Positions 1 to 8,357 of a stretch of DNA of 61,424 nucleotides are shown piece by piece. The position numbers and the translations under genes are program-made. This DNA is from Elusimicrobiota bacterium (GTDB taxonomy: Bacteria > Elusimicrobiota > Elusimicrobia > FEN-1173), in NCBI GenBank assembly GCA_016788905.1, contig JAEURZ010000018.1, positions 1 through 61,424 of the forward strand. The letters are read 5' to 3'. Each line of letters starts with the position of its first letter. The stretch's first letter is position 1. The notes beneath the pieces were generated by a model. That model saw nothing but the letters and a program-made list of their open reading frames with translations. It searched no databases and was not told the origin of the DNA.

Positions 1-46
1 CCCTCAATGCTTTTCGTTGTCGACGGTAAATGCGCAATATTTTATT

Positions 47-268
47 TCAAAAGGGCTTGTCCCCCTGAACGGTTACGTTGTTTTCATTCTCCAGCAATTT
101 CAGCCGCCGTGCATCGTATACATCCATCCCGCTGAATTTAGCTTTCCATTTGTAGAAGCTAGCGTCCGACATCCCATATTTTCGACACAGCGCCCGCGTA
201 TCGGCCCCCGCTTCTGATTCCTTCAGGATTCCTATGATCTGTTCTTCTGTATACCGCTTTCGGGTCAT
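47..268 (-). pseudogene. IS3-family transposase OrfA, N-terminal fragment
   Basis: The frame encodes 73 residues. About the first 60 match the helix-turn-helix part of IS3-type OrfA proteins (MTRKRYTEEQIIGIL at the start, then a CRKYGMSDASFYKWK helix-turn-helix and DARRLKLLENEN). After LENEN the expected KLK leucine-zipper continuation is missing and an unrelated tail of about ten residues runs to a stop, so the gene is broken. An ATG with an upstream GGAGGG-type ribosome site starts it. It cannot make a complete transposase. Confidence 0.7.
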
Positions 269-345
269 GGTCTTGCCCTCCTGGGTTCTGTTTTATCATC
301 CCAGGACTCTACTTACAACCGGCTCAGTTTTGCGGGGGAGGACCA
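47..345 (-). mobile_element. Truncated IS3-family insertion sequence (left end and start of orfA)
   Basis: The stretch around 332-345, read on the minus strand, starts TGGTCCTCCCCCGC, which resembles an IS3-family terminal inverted repeat. It is followed by a short leader and by the 5' part of an IS3 orfA. The element breaks at about position 60-70. No orfB/DDE integrase follows before the window edge, so only a remnant is visible. It lies just downstream of the last gene of the legionaminic-acid operon, at the edge of the glycan locus. The IS3 assignment rests on the OrfA sequence and is fairly secure; the exact ends are estimated. Confidence 0.6.
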
Positions 346-407
346 GTTCTCCAACAGGATGGAGACAGGATTTAATTTTTTCCTCCTGTGCGGAATGATT
401 CACCCTC

Positions 408-1565
408 TTATAAAAAGGACAAAACGGCTTTCACGATTTTTATCTGATGCGACAAAGATAACCCAACAAAGGAAGGGAGGCTAACGGCTTGATCATAAAG
501 TGTGTTGGTAAAATCAATCTTAAAAGCTTCACAATCCCGATGAAAGGGGAGACGGAACAATGGTTTCCACAGCCGGCGTGCCTCTATGCCTCGCTGACGC
601 AAAAATGGAACGAGCCTGGATGCACCTCCACGACGCTTGAGACAAATGGTAAACAACCAATGCGTCGGAGAGGCCCATGCGGCATTCGGCATACACTCCA
701 AATCCGATATCCCGGCAAAAGCCTGCCTGTAATATTTTGCAATTCGTCTTTTTTCATTCAGGAACTCATCAAGAAGTTCCACTTGAGAGCATCCCAGAGC
801 AGCAGCGATATTGGAAAGGCGATAGTTGTAACCCACCTGATCGTGAATATATTCCTCTGGGTGCTTCTTCGCTTGAGTCGTCAAATGGCGAGCCCGGGCC
901 GCCCGTTGACGATTATCGGTAATGATCAGCCCCCCTCCCCCGGTCGTAATCACTTTATTCCCGTTAAAACTAAAGCAACCAATATCGGCGAGCCGACCAA
1001 TCGGTCTTCCCTTGTAGAGCCCCCCCAGAGACTCACAGGCATCTTCCACAACAAACAAACCGTAACGACGGGCGAGCTGCAGGATTGGGTCCATGTCGAC
1101 AGGGTGTCCCAGTAAATGGACGGGAATGATTCCTCTCACTCTTCTCCCCGTAGTTCGGTTGATGAGTTTCCCCTTTTGAATATCGCATCTCTGCTCAATG
1201 AACTCTTCCACTTTAAATGGGTCCAATCCCCACGAGAGAGGGGAAACATCGACAAAAACGGGTTTCGCTCCACAATACGTCACTGCGTTTGCGGTGGCCA
1301 CAAATGTCATTGCCGGAACAACGACCTCATCCCCAGATCCCACCCCCATCACCAAAAGAGCCGTATGAAGGGCGGCGGTCCCACTGGAGACCGCAACAGC
1401 GGATCCTCCGTCCAACCGATTTTGGATCATGGTCTCGAATAAATTTACGTAGGTCCCCGCCGAGGACACCCATCCGCTGTCGAGACAATCCTTTATGTAA
1501 TTCCACGCGTTCCCTTTTAGGCAAGGGACAGAGAGGGGAATGAATGATTTGGGATTAGACCGCAT
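408..1565 (-). CDS. legC: LegC-type aminotransferase (DegT/DnrJ/EryC1 family)
   Basis: This PLP-dependent sugar aminotransferase is predicted to act on the 4-keto product of LegB in legionaminic acid synthesis. The 385-residue protein has the DegT/DnrJ/EryC1 fold. The cofactor-binding EDAC motif is near residue 175 and the Schiff-base lysine near residue 204, in CFSFNGNKVITTGGGG. The N-terminus (FIPLSVPCLKGNAW...GWVSSAGTYV) is the pattern of LegC proteins. The open frame extends upstream to 1706, but that would overlap legB by about 150 nt. The ATG at 1565 gives a normal family length and an 11-nt overlap with legB (ATGCGGTCTAA), so I chose it. No strong Shine-Dalgarno is seen, which fits translational coupling. 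It is the last gene of the operon. Confidence 0.88.
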   Translation of the reverse strand: MRSNPKSFIPLSVPCLKGNAWNYIKDCLDSGWVSSAGTYVNLFETMIQNRLDGGSAVAVSSGTAALHTALLVMGVGSGDEVVVPAMTFVATANAVTYCGAKPVFVDVSPLSWGLDPFKVEEFIEQRCDIQKGKLINRTTGRRVRGIIPVHLLGHPVDMDPILQLARRYGLFVVEDACESLGGLYKGRPIGRLADIGCFSFNGNKVITTGGGGLIITDNRQRAARARHLTTQAKKHPEEYIHDQVGYNYRLSNIAAALGCSQVELLDEFLNEKRRIAKYYRQAFAGISDLECMPNAAWASPTHWLFTICLKRRGGASRLVPFLRQRGIEARRLWKPLFRLPFHRDCEAFKIDFTNTLYDQAVSLPSFVGLSLSHQIKIVKAVLSFL

Positions 1566-2535
1566 AGGAGGTGGATTGATAGCGCGAAGAGTTCTCTTCG
1601 ATCCATGAGATCGTTTCTCGAAGGCCATTTTCCAAAGAACAGGTGGGTTCCCAGCGGAGTAATTGTTTGGCAACGGCAGAATTGGCACACAAGCGCTCGA
1701 CTTCACTTCTGTGAGGACGAATTCGATGACGATCTGTGAGAATAGGATTATTTCTCCCCATTAGGCGTAGGATCTTTTTTGCCAAATCCCCAATGGAGAT
1801 TTCTCGACCGGACCCCAAATTAATGACACGACCGATCGCACGAGGAGTAACTCCCGCCAGTAAGAATCCTTCGACCGTATCCGTGACGAAGTTCAGATCC
1901 CGAGTGGCTTTGAGGTTTCCCAGTTGAATCTTTGTCCCATTCAAAATTTGACCGATAATCGTGGGAATCACGGCCCGCATGGATTGGCGGGGCCCAAAAA
2001 TATTGAACGGGCGAACCGTAACAACAGGCAATCCATACGAAAAGTGGAACGCCTCAACTATTTTGTCAGCGGCGATTTTTGAAGCGGCATAAGGCGATTG
2101 AGCTCGGAGCAAATGCTCTTCCGAAATAGGAACGGAACAGGCCGTTCCGTAAACCTCACTTGTTGATGTGTGAATAACTTTCGCACCCGAATCCAGTGCC
2201 AACTGGAGAACATTCAAAGTCCCCTCAATATTTGTTTTCACATAGGAAGCAGGGGTTTCGTAGGAATAAGGGATTCCAATGAGAGCGGCTAAATGAAACA
2301 CCACATCAATACCATGGAACGCTTTCTTTAATGAATCTTTTTCCCGGACATCCCCAGCAAAGATTTCAATTTCTTTTTTTTGATTGGAGTGATCCAGCCA
2401 TCCCCACGTCCCAAGAGAATTATATCTTACTAGAGCACGTACGCGGGCTCCCCTTATTAGCAATCGTTCCGCTAAATGACTCCCGACAAACCCCCCAGCC
2501 CCGGTTACCAGAACTCTTCTATTTTTCCATCCCAT
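1555..2535 (-). CDS. legB: LegB-type NAD-dependent sugar 4,6-dehydratase
   Basis: This SDR-superfamily dehydratase is predicted to convert a GDP- or UDP-activated GlcNAc to the 4-keto-6-deoxy sugar, the substrate of LegC. The 326-residue protein starts with a Rossmann motif (TGAGGFVGSH, residues 11-20) and has TSTSEVYG and the catalytic YAASK motif near residue 150. The ALVRYNSLGTWGWLD segment after the Rossmann motif is characteristic of LegB. An AAGGAGG Shine-Dalgarno lies 9 nt before the ATG. A 92-nt gap separates it from ptmE and holds no convincing ORF. LegB versus other 4,6-dehydratases is called from sequence pattern and the legC neighbour. Confidence 0.88.
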   Translation of the reverse strand: MGWKNRRVLVTGAGGFVGSHLAERLLIRGARVRALVRYNSLGTWGWLDHSNQKKEIEIFAGDVREKDSLKKAFHGIDVVFHLAALIGIPYSYETPASYVKTNIEGTLNVLQLALDSGAKVIHTSTSEVYGTACSVPISEEHLLRAQSPYAASKIAADKIVEAFHFSYGLPVVTVRPFNIFGPRQSMRAVIPTIIGQILNGTKIQLGNLKATRDLNFVTDTVEGFLLAGVTPRAIGRVINLGSGREISIGDLAKKILRLMGRNNPILTDRHRIRPHRSEVERLCANSAVAKQLLRWEPTCSLENGLRETISWIEENSSRYQSTSYAV

Positions 2536-2627
2536 TCGGAGTGGCCTCCTTAATCCTTCCGTCTATCTTTTTTTCTCTAACTTTCGAGCCAACATCTCGC
2601 CCTCAGGTTACTCAGAAAAAATCTTCA

Positions 2628-3776
2628 CTAGGTTCCGGTTCCGGGCACGACTGGCCCCTGTCGCTGGAAACGGATATTCTCCTTGAAGGCCTCCTTGGCT
2701 AATCGGTAACTTTGCGGAGTTCCGATATCCATCCAGGATTCATGAATTGGGAAACCCGCTACTTTTTTACCTTTTCGAAGAAGGATTCGGATCAAATCCG
2801 GCATCTCGAACCTACGTCGTTTTGGGATGAAAGACAAGGCCTTTGCATTCAGCAAACATATCCCCGCATAAATATGATTTTGAATCACCGGTTTTTCAGA
2901 AAAACTTTTAACCCGGTCCCCATCCAATTGAATGACACCAAAAGGAATCGAGGTCTCGTATCGCCGAACGCCCACAGTCATGATGGGTTTAACTTCGTTG
3001 TGAAATCGAGCCATAGCCCGATAATCCACCTGAGTAAGGATATCCCCGTTGACCACTAGAAATGGCCCGAGACCTTTGAGCCGTCGGAGAGAACCTGCCG
3101 TCCCCTGCGGTTGGGACTCTTGTAAGTAATTCACATTCAAACCCCAGTGTTCACCATCTCCAATATATTGGATGATCTTTTCCGATCGATAGTGCGTTGT
3201 CACGTGAATACGATGAATCCCGGCCTCTTTCAATTGCTTTAAGATACGCTCCAATAGAGGTCTCTTTCCAATCGGAAGCATGGGTTTAGGAGTTTTCCTT
3301 GTCAATCGGCTCAATCGCTTCCCAAACCCCCCGGCCATAACCACCGCCTGAAATCCCTGTTTATCGTGGTGGATTAAATCCCCTGCAATGGCCACCCCTA
3401 CGACGAAACCCCTCCGGTCCAGAAGGGGGACTTGAAGCACCTGCTTTTTCCTCATCAATCGATAAAGATCGTTTGTTGTCGCATTCCATGGAGCTGTCAC
3501 GGGTTTTGGGTAGGGAGAGGTGGACCGGCGTTTTTGCAACAGCCGAACCGGAGCTTCTAAACAAATTCCAGCGAGGAGAGCCCTGCGAATATCCCCATCC
3601 GTAATCACATCCTTCAGTCTTTTCGATGAATCCAGAACCAAAACAGAGCCCGTTTGGTTCTGGTCAATAGAAGCGATCACCCTTTGAAGCGAATCTTCTG
3701 GACGGACGATGAGCCCCTCCCGATCGATAGGAATCGAAAGAGGCCTTGGGTCAGACAAACTTTCCATGGGCTTCAT
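2628..3776 (-). CDS. ptmE: PtmE-like nucleotidyltransferase with tandem CBS domains
   Basis: The protein of about 382 residues joins two CBS domains (roughly residues 18-130) to a C-terminal NTP_transferase domain. The latter opens with VVMAGGFGKRL and a TPKPMLPIGKRP motif near residue 145-175. This architecture matches PtmE, the glucosamine-1-phosphate guanylyltransferase that starts the GDP-linked legionaminic acid route in Campylobacter. Its place between the amidotransferase gene and legB supports that role. The open frame extends to an ATG at 3800. I prefer the ATG at 3776 because it makes the same ATGA overlap with the upstream stop as the other junctions here. The nucleotide and sugar specificity are inferred, not visible. 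Confidence 0.8.
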   Translation of the reverse strand: MKPMESLSDPRPLSIPIDREGLIVRPEDSLQRVIASIDQNQTGSVLVLDSSKRLKDVITDGDIRRALLAGICLEAPVRLLQKRRSTSPYPKPVTAPWNATTNDLYRLMRKKQVLQVPLLDRRGFVVGVAIAGDLIHHDKQGFQAVVMAGGFGKRLSRLTRKTPKPMLPIGKRPLLERILKQLKEAGIHRIHVTTHYRSEKIIQYIGDGEHWGLNVNYLQESQPQGTAGSLRRLKGLGPFLVVNGDILTQVDYRAMARFHNEVKPIMTVGVRRYETSIPFGVIQLDGDRVKSFSEKPVIQNHIYAGICLLNAKALSFIPKRRRFEMPDLIRILLRKGKKVAGFPIHESWMDIGTPQSYRLAKEAFKENIRFQRQGPVVPGTGT

Positions 3777-5002
3777 TCGAGAGGGTTTCTCAATCGCCAT
3801 TTATCATTCTCTCGAACCCACAAATGAGGGGACCTGAACGCATCGCATAATTCATGGAACTTATCCGGGTTCAATCCAATATATTCCATCACTTCAACAA
3901 AATACCGATTGGGGAATTCTCCATCAAAACGCTTCACCAAAGAGACCCCTTCTTGGCGCGTTAAGTGTTTGTTCCTTATTTCTTGCGAAGCGTCGTAGCT
4001 CGCGCGCCCCAAACCGAATTTTATAAATGTTGTGTAGTAATGAAATCCATCTATTTTATCGTCAAGACTGTTGTATTTACTGTAGGTCCCTTCTGTTCGA
4101 ACGGGATTGGCTTCAAACCCAACGTTCTCAACCGAGTAGTAATAACTTTCTTGGGGAGTCCATTTTAGGTAATACCCTAAATAATGTACTTCAATAGGAG
4201 AGGCTTCGAGCTCTTTGGGTTCCGCTGGCAAATAGGCTCTCATATCGGCGAGCGAAATACCATGGTTTTCAACAAGTTCACGTATGCAGACCCCCCCTAA
4301 TCGCACGTCATTCAGGCTCTGAATGGTGTAGTAGGACTGGTCCCGAAGTGAAGTGGCTGTTTCCGCAATGGGATTTCCATATTCCGCTTCGCTTTCACCA
4401 TAAAAAATCAGTGGAACATTATACTGCAGGGCAATTTTAGGAGCTAGGTTTTTCTGCCCTAAAATAAAGGTTTGAAATGGGTGCAAAAGATTTTCAATCG
4501 ACAAACGAGTTAGCAATCGGTGCGTACGTCCATTGGGTTTAAAGGTGATGTTGTCAAACCCTCCGTTTTCAATCCAGGCTCTAAAATTTTTACGTCCGAT
4601 GTCCGTGTAGAGGAGAGGGGGCCAGGTGATCGTCAACGGGTGCATCCCGTATTTATACTTGAGCGTGTGAGCAGCAAAAACACTGTCCTTGCCCCCGCTT
4701 CCAGGAACAATACAATCGTAGTTTCCATCTGACCGACGGTGACGTTCCAACAAGGCCAGCAATTCCTTTTCCCTCTTCTCCCAATCGATCCCTAATTTAC
4801 GTTCAGCGTAACGGCAAGCATCACAGACACCCTCTTCGTCAAGATGAACGGTGGGAGTTCGACGCTCTTTGTCATGGCGAAATTCGGGATAGGAGCACGG
4901 TCTCTGATTTGAAATAACACAACGACGACAGAACCGGACTTCCTGAGGAAGACCAAATTTAGCTTCAGGAAGAGTTGACAATGAAGATTTTATCTCAGAC
5001 AT
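3773..5002 (-). CDS. N-acetyl sugar amidotransferase (PseA/WbpG family)
   Basis: This 409-residue enzyme belongs to the N-acetyl sugar amidotransferase family (PseA, WbpG). It converts an N-acetyl group to an acetamidino group, using ammonia supplied by a HisH/HisF-like pair. Two zinc-type cysteine pairs are visible (FCRRC near 24-28 and VCDAC near 59-63). A PP-loop ATP site, PGSGGKDS, lies near residue 100. It follows hisH with an 8-nt overlap (ATGTCTGA) and precedes ptmE with ATGA. The three adjacent genes hisF, hisH and this one form the known amidine-making set of P. aeruginosa O-antigen loci. The acceptor is probably legionaminic acid or a precursor, by context. Confidence 0.85.
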   Translation of the reverse strand: MSEIKSSLSTLPEAKFGLPQEVRFCRRCVISNQRPCSYPEFRHDKERRTPTVHLDEEGVCDACRYAERKLGIDWEKREKELLALLERHRRSDGNYDCIVPGSGGKDSVFAAHTLKYKYGMHPLTITWPPLLYTDIGRKNFRAWIENGGFDNITFKPNGRTHRLLTRLSIENLLHPFQTFILGQKNLAPKIALQYNVPLIFYGESEAEYGNPIAETATSLRDQSYYTIQSLNDVRLGGVCIRELVENHGISLADMRAYLPAEPKELEASPIEVHYLGYYLKWTPQESYYYSVENVGFEANPVRTEGTYSKYNSLDDKIDGFHYYTTFIKFGLGRASYDASQEIRNKHLTRQEGVSLVKRFDGEFPNRYFVEVMEYIGLNPDKFHELCDAFRSPHLWVRENDKWRLRNPLE

Positions 5003-5651
5003 GCTCCGTCTCCTTGCCCACTCGATTGGCGAAAGCCTTATAGATTTTCAATCCAGCGGGGCCGCTCCGTTCTGGATGAAATTGACACCCAAACACCTCA
5101 CCCTGCTGCACAGCGGCGCAATAATCCGTGTTGGAGAACCGACTCAATGCGAGGGAGGGCAAGCCTATTCCGGGACGCACGTGAAAGGAATGGACAAAAT
5201 AAAAGGATTCCCCCGTGGGCATCCCCTCTAGGAGTGTTCCGTTCCACTGACCTTCTGAACCCGGCCAAATTGGATACCAACCAACATGAGGGATTTTTAG
5301 CCTCTGATCACCGTCATTGTTTTCCAACCTGACAACGTCGCCCGGAAACACCCCCAATCCCGGATGGGTGCCAAACTCATTACTTTCAGAGAAAAGTATT
5401 TGGAAACCCAGACAGATGCCCATGAACGGCTTTCCAACCAATACCACATCCCGAAGGACAGACAATAGATCTCGACGTTTCAGGGCCGCCATTGCATCCC
5501 CAAAGGCCCCGACACCCGGAAGGATTACACCGGCCGAACCCATGATCTCTTTGGGATCGCTCGTCACGCTTACTTCAAGGCCGACGAACCGGCATGCGGA
5601 GCTCACGCTAAAAAGATTTCCCCGCCCACAATCAACAATGGCAACCCTCAT
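4995..5651 (-). CDS. hisH: HisH-like glutamine amidotransferase subunit (HisH2)
   Basis: This class I glutamine amidotransferase of about 218 residues hydrolyses glutamine to ammonia. The nucleophile cysteine is in GICLGFQ (about residue 82), with the histidine/glutamate of the triad in HPERSG near the C-terminus. It sits in a glycan operon with hisF and a PseA-like amidotransferase, and no other histidine gene is present. It is therefore most likely the dedicated HisH2 paralogue feeding sugar amidation rather than histidine synthesis. The frame opens 8 codons earlier, but the ATG at 5651 overlaps the hisF stop as ATGA and begins the normal MRVAIVDCG core. Confidence 0.85.
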   Translation of the reverse strand: MRVAIVDCGRGNLFSVSSACRFVGLEVSVTSDPKEIMGSAGVILPGVGAFGDAMAALKRRDLLSVLRDVVLVGKPFMGICLGFQILFSESNEFGTHPGLGVFPGDVVRLENNDGDQRLKIPHVGWYPIWPGSEGQWNGTLLEGMPTGESFYFVHSFHVRPGIGLPSLALSRFSNTDYCAAVQQGEVFGCQFHPERSGPAGLKIYKAFANRVGKETEHV

Positions 5652-6508
5652 TCCGGCCCCCCCAGAACACGACAAGGAATGCCTTCTCGAGACAATTCAG
5701 CCTTAATCTCCCCTAAGGATGTACCTGGGAACACGCGGGAACCCCTTCTCTCTTCAAGAAAAACTGTATTTCCTTCTTCGATTTTGTCAGGTTTTTCAAT
5801 TGGGAATCGATTTGCCAAGTTGTAATGCAACATGGACGCTACGGCAACAGCATCGGCCTTTCCTTTGGTCACGACGTCCGTAAGATGGACGGCCTTCCCC
5901 GCACCACCACAGGCAATAACAGGAACGGGGACAGACTCCACCACTCGAAGGATAAGTCCCTCATCGTATCCTCTTCCGGTCCCTTCCCGATCAATCGAGG
6001 TGACCAAGAGTTCCCCCGCACCAAGGGCAACGGCGCGAATGGCCCATTCGACTGCGTCCAACCCTGTTGATTCCCGCCCATAGTCCGTGAATACCTCGTA
6101 GCGTCCATCTTCTTTTTGAATTGCATCGATTGCCACCACAATTGTTGACGACCCAAAGCGTTGAGAGGCCTCCTGAATTAAATGAGGCTGTCGAACAGCC
6201 GCTGTATTAAGTGCCACCTTGTCGGCTCCCACTCTTAAAACAGCGCGAACATCTTCAACGGTGCGAATGCCTCCACCAACAGTGAGCGGTATGAATATTT
6301 CCTGTGATACTTTCTCAATCAACTGCAATAAACTATTGCGCCCGTACAAACTCGCAACAGCGTCCATAAAAAGAATTTCATCAGCGCCCTCTTCATAATA
6401 TCGTCGAGCAAAAAATTCAGGAACACCAAGAACCCGCAATCCTTCCAGATGAATGCCTTTCACCACGTGTGGCCCCTTGATGTCCAGTCGTGGAATAACC
6501 CGAATCAA
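5648..6508 (-). CDS. hisF: HisF-like synthase subunit (HisF2) for sugar amidation
   Basis: The protein has 286 residues and a (beta/alpha)8 barrel of the HisF family. Visible family motifs are MIRVIPRLDIKGPHVVKG at the start, LTVGGGIRT (about 75-85), DREGTGRGYD (about 172-181) and IACGGAG (about 200). It probably channels ammonia from the adjacent HisH to the PseA-like amidotransferase. The last 45 residues (after PIEKPDKIEEGNT) extend beyond the barrel of housekeeping HisF, as in the HisF2 paralogues of glycan loci. It overlaps legH upstream and hisH downstream by ATGA, so the three are translationally coupled. Confidence 0.85.
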   Translation of the reverse strand: MIRVIPRLDIKGPHVVKGIHLEGLRVLGVPEFFARRYYEEGADEILFMDAVASLYGRNSLLQLIEKVSQEIFIPLTVGGGIRTVEDVRAVLRVGADKVALNTAAVRQPHLIQEASQRFGSSTIVVAIDAIQKEDGRYEVFTDYGRESTGLDAVEWAIRAVALGAGELLVTSIDREGTGRGYDEGLILRVVESVPVPVIACGGAGKAVHLTDVVTKGKADAVAVASMLHYNLANRFPIEKPDKIEEGNTVFLEERRGSRVFPGTSLGEIKAELSREGIPCRVLGGPE

Positions 6509-7197
6509 TGAATATTCACCTTTTCAAAGGGAACCCGCTCGAATCGGCCCCTGGATTCTGCCGCGATTCCAACCACCCAAGTATTGGGAGGAACATCCCG
6601 GACAACCACCGCACCAGCGCCAACAAGAGACTGTGAGCCTATTCGAATTTTCTGACGAATAACAGCCCCAGCCCCAATATGGGATCCTTTGCCGACGTAA
6701 ACTCCACCACACAACACCGCTCCAGGGGCCACATGGACGTGCTCTTCAATAAAACAATCATGTTCCACAACCGCCCGACTGTTTATGATGACATTCTCCC
6801 CAATCACAGCACCCGCATTCACCACACACCCCGGGAGGAGCTGAACACCTGAACCTAATATCGCTCCTGGAGAAACCACAGCGGATGAATGTCGAACGCT
6901 GAATGGATCCAATCCAGAAGCCTTTAGCTTAACGAACAATCGCGCACGAGCCCTATTATCTCCGTTTCCACCCACACCAACAACATAGTGCGTTGCGCCC
7001 ATATTTAATATGGCCTGTAAAGAATCATCCCCTTTAAAAATTCGAATACCCTCCCACTTACTACCCCACTTTTTTCGATCTTTGTCCATCGCCCATTCTG
7101 GAAATGGAGCGGTGCAAGAACGCAATGCGTCCATTAGGACTCGTGCGTGTCCTCCTGTCCCAAGCAAAACGATACGAATTTGTTTTTTCTTTTTCAT
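6505..7197 (-). CDS. legH: LegH/PglD-type sugar N-acetyltransferase
   Basis: This NeuD/PglD-family enzyme is predicted to acetylate the 4-amino group made by LegC, using acetyl-CoA. The 230-residue protein has an N-terminal nucleotide-sugar-binding Rossmann-like part (VLLGTGGHARVL) and a C-terminal left-handed beta-helix. The helix shows hexapeptide repeats and the catalytic histidine in VVEHDCFIEEHVHVAPGA. It lies between legG and hisF with ATGA overlaps on both sides. LegH is chosen over PglD because the complete legionaminic set surrounds it. Confidence 0.82.
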   Translation of the reverse strand: MKKKKQIRIVLLGTGGHARVLMDALRSCTAPFPEWAMDKDRKKWGSKWEGIRIFKGDDSLQAILNMGATHYVVGVGGNGDNRARARLFVKLKASGLDPFSVRHSSAVVSPGAILGSGVQLLPGCVVNAGAVIGENVIINSRAVVEHDCFIEEHVHVAPGAVLCGGVYVGKGSHIGAGAVIRQKIRIGSQSLVGAGAVVVRDVPPNTWVVGIAAESRGRFERVPFEKVNIH

Positions 7198-8357
7198 TGA
7201 CCAAGGCCATCATAAAATTTTTTTTGAATGAGTTTTTGATCCAATGGAACGTCCATCAATCCCCGAACAATTTGTTCCGATGCGGACGTGCAGGGACGAT
7301 ACGGGTTTGTTAATCCTCTTAAGGCAGATCGAAAGGTCGGGGCCAACGCGCACCTCAACCCTTCCCCTATGGATTCCCGGTCGGGGTCTACATTGATCAC
7401 GTTTTTAGCCTGGGTTCGACCCCGTTGTCGACTTCCCACATTGACAACGGGCAGAGAAAACGATGGGGCCTCAATAAGGCCGCTGGAGGAGTTTCCTACC
7501 ATGGCGGCACATACAGCCATTAAACTAAAATACACCTGGGTACCCAAAGTTTTCGCAACATATACATTTTGGCGACTCAACGCAAATTCTTGAATTCTTT
7601 TAAAGATGACCTTTCCACGTGGGTCCGCGTTGGGACTCGTAAAAATAAGCGGACGTCCGGAGTTCGCCAGTGAAGCGAGAATTTCGTCGATTTGACGCGC
7701 GGGATCTTCCTCTTCGAGTGTTGCGGGGTGGAACGTCACCAGCAAGGATTGTTTGATTCCATTAATATTCAAACGATGCTCAAGATCTCTGGGAGATAGC
7801 ATTTGTATTGTATTCAAATGATCCAAACCTGGAGAACCCGAAACAATGATTCTCCATGGTTCTTCCCCCATGCGCTCAATTCGACGACCGTGTTCAACGG
7901 TTGAGGCAAAATGGATGTGAGATATTTTTGTCATCGCGTGACGGATAGCATCGTCCATCGCCCCTTCTGTAATTTCACCCCCATGGATATGCGCCACAGG
8001 GAGGCGAAAAGGAAGGGCCGCGATGGCAGCTGCAAACATTTCAAAACGGTCTCCCATGACAACCAACAGATCTGGCCGATTCAAGGCGAAACTTCGAGAA
8101 AACCCCTGAACCCCCAGTCCCAAAGAGAGCCCGACCTCTTCGTAAGTATCTGACGATGGAAAAGATTTGATCTGTTCGTCAATCTGAATCCCACCTAATT
8201 CAAGCTTCCCCCTCCCGCTTTCCATCTCTTGAGCGTAATAACATCCGAAAGCCAAAACCTTAATGAAAACATCAGGTGTTGTTCGAAGACGTTCTAAAAT
8301 AGGTGCGTATAGCCCAGCATCCGATCGGTCCACTGTTACAAGGGCAATTCTTTTCAT
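7194..8357 (-). CDS. legG: LegG-type hydrolysing nucleotide-sugar 2-epimerase (NeuC family)
   Basis: The enzyme removes the nucleotide and epimerises C2, giving the diacetamido-mannose precursor for LegI. The protein of about 387 residues begins MKRIALVTVDRSDAGLYAPIL, the typical NeuC/LegG start. It contains the family motifs VMGDRFEMFAAA, HIHGGEITEGAMDD and VGNSSSGLIEAP. The frame opens 26 codons earlier at 8435 inside legI. The ATG at 8357 overlaps the legI stop as ATGA and matches family starts, so it is taken as the start. GDP- versus UDP-sugar use cannot be told from the sequence; ptmE in the operon favours GDP. Confidence 0.88.
   Translation of the reverse strand: MKRIALVTVDRSDAGLYAPILERLRTTPDVFIKVLAFGCYYAQEMESGRGKLELGGIQIDEQIKSFPSSDTYEEVGLSLGLGVQGFSRSFALNRPDLLVVMGDRFEMFAAAIAALPFRLPVAHIHGGEITEGAMDDAIRHAMTKISHIHFASTVEHGRRIERMGEEPWRIIVSGSPGLDHLNTIQMLSPRDLEHRLNINGIKQSLLVTFHPATLEEEDPARQIDEILASLANSGRPLIFTSPNADPRGKVIFKRIQEFALSRQNVYVAKTLGTQVYFSLMAVCAAMVGNSSSGLIEAPSFSLPVVNVGSRQRGRTQAKNVINVDPDRESIGEGLRCALAPTFRSALRGLTNPYRPCTSASEQIVRGLMDVPLDQKLIQKKFYDGLGQ

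Noticed and set aside
345-407. Possible terminator (ACAGGA...TCCTGT) after legC
   Set aside because: The loop is long and no T-run follows on the minus strand.
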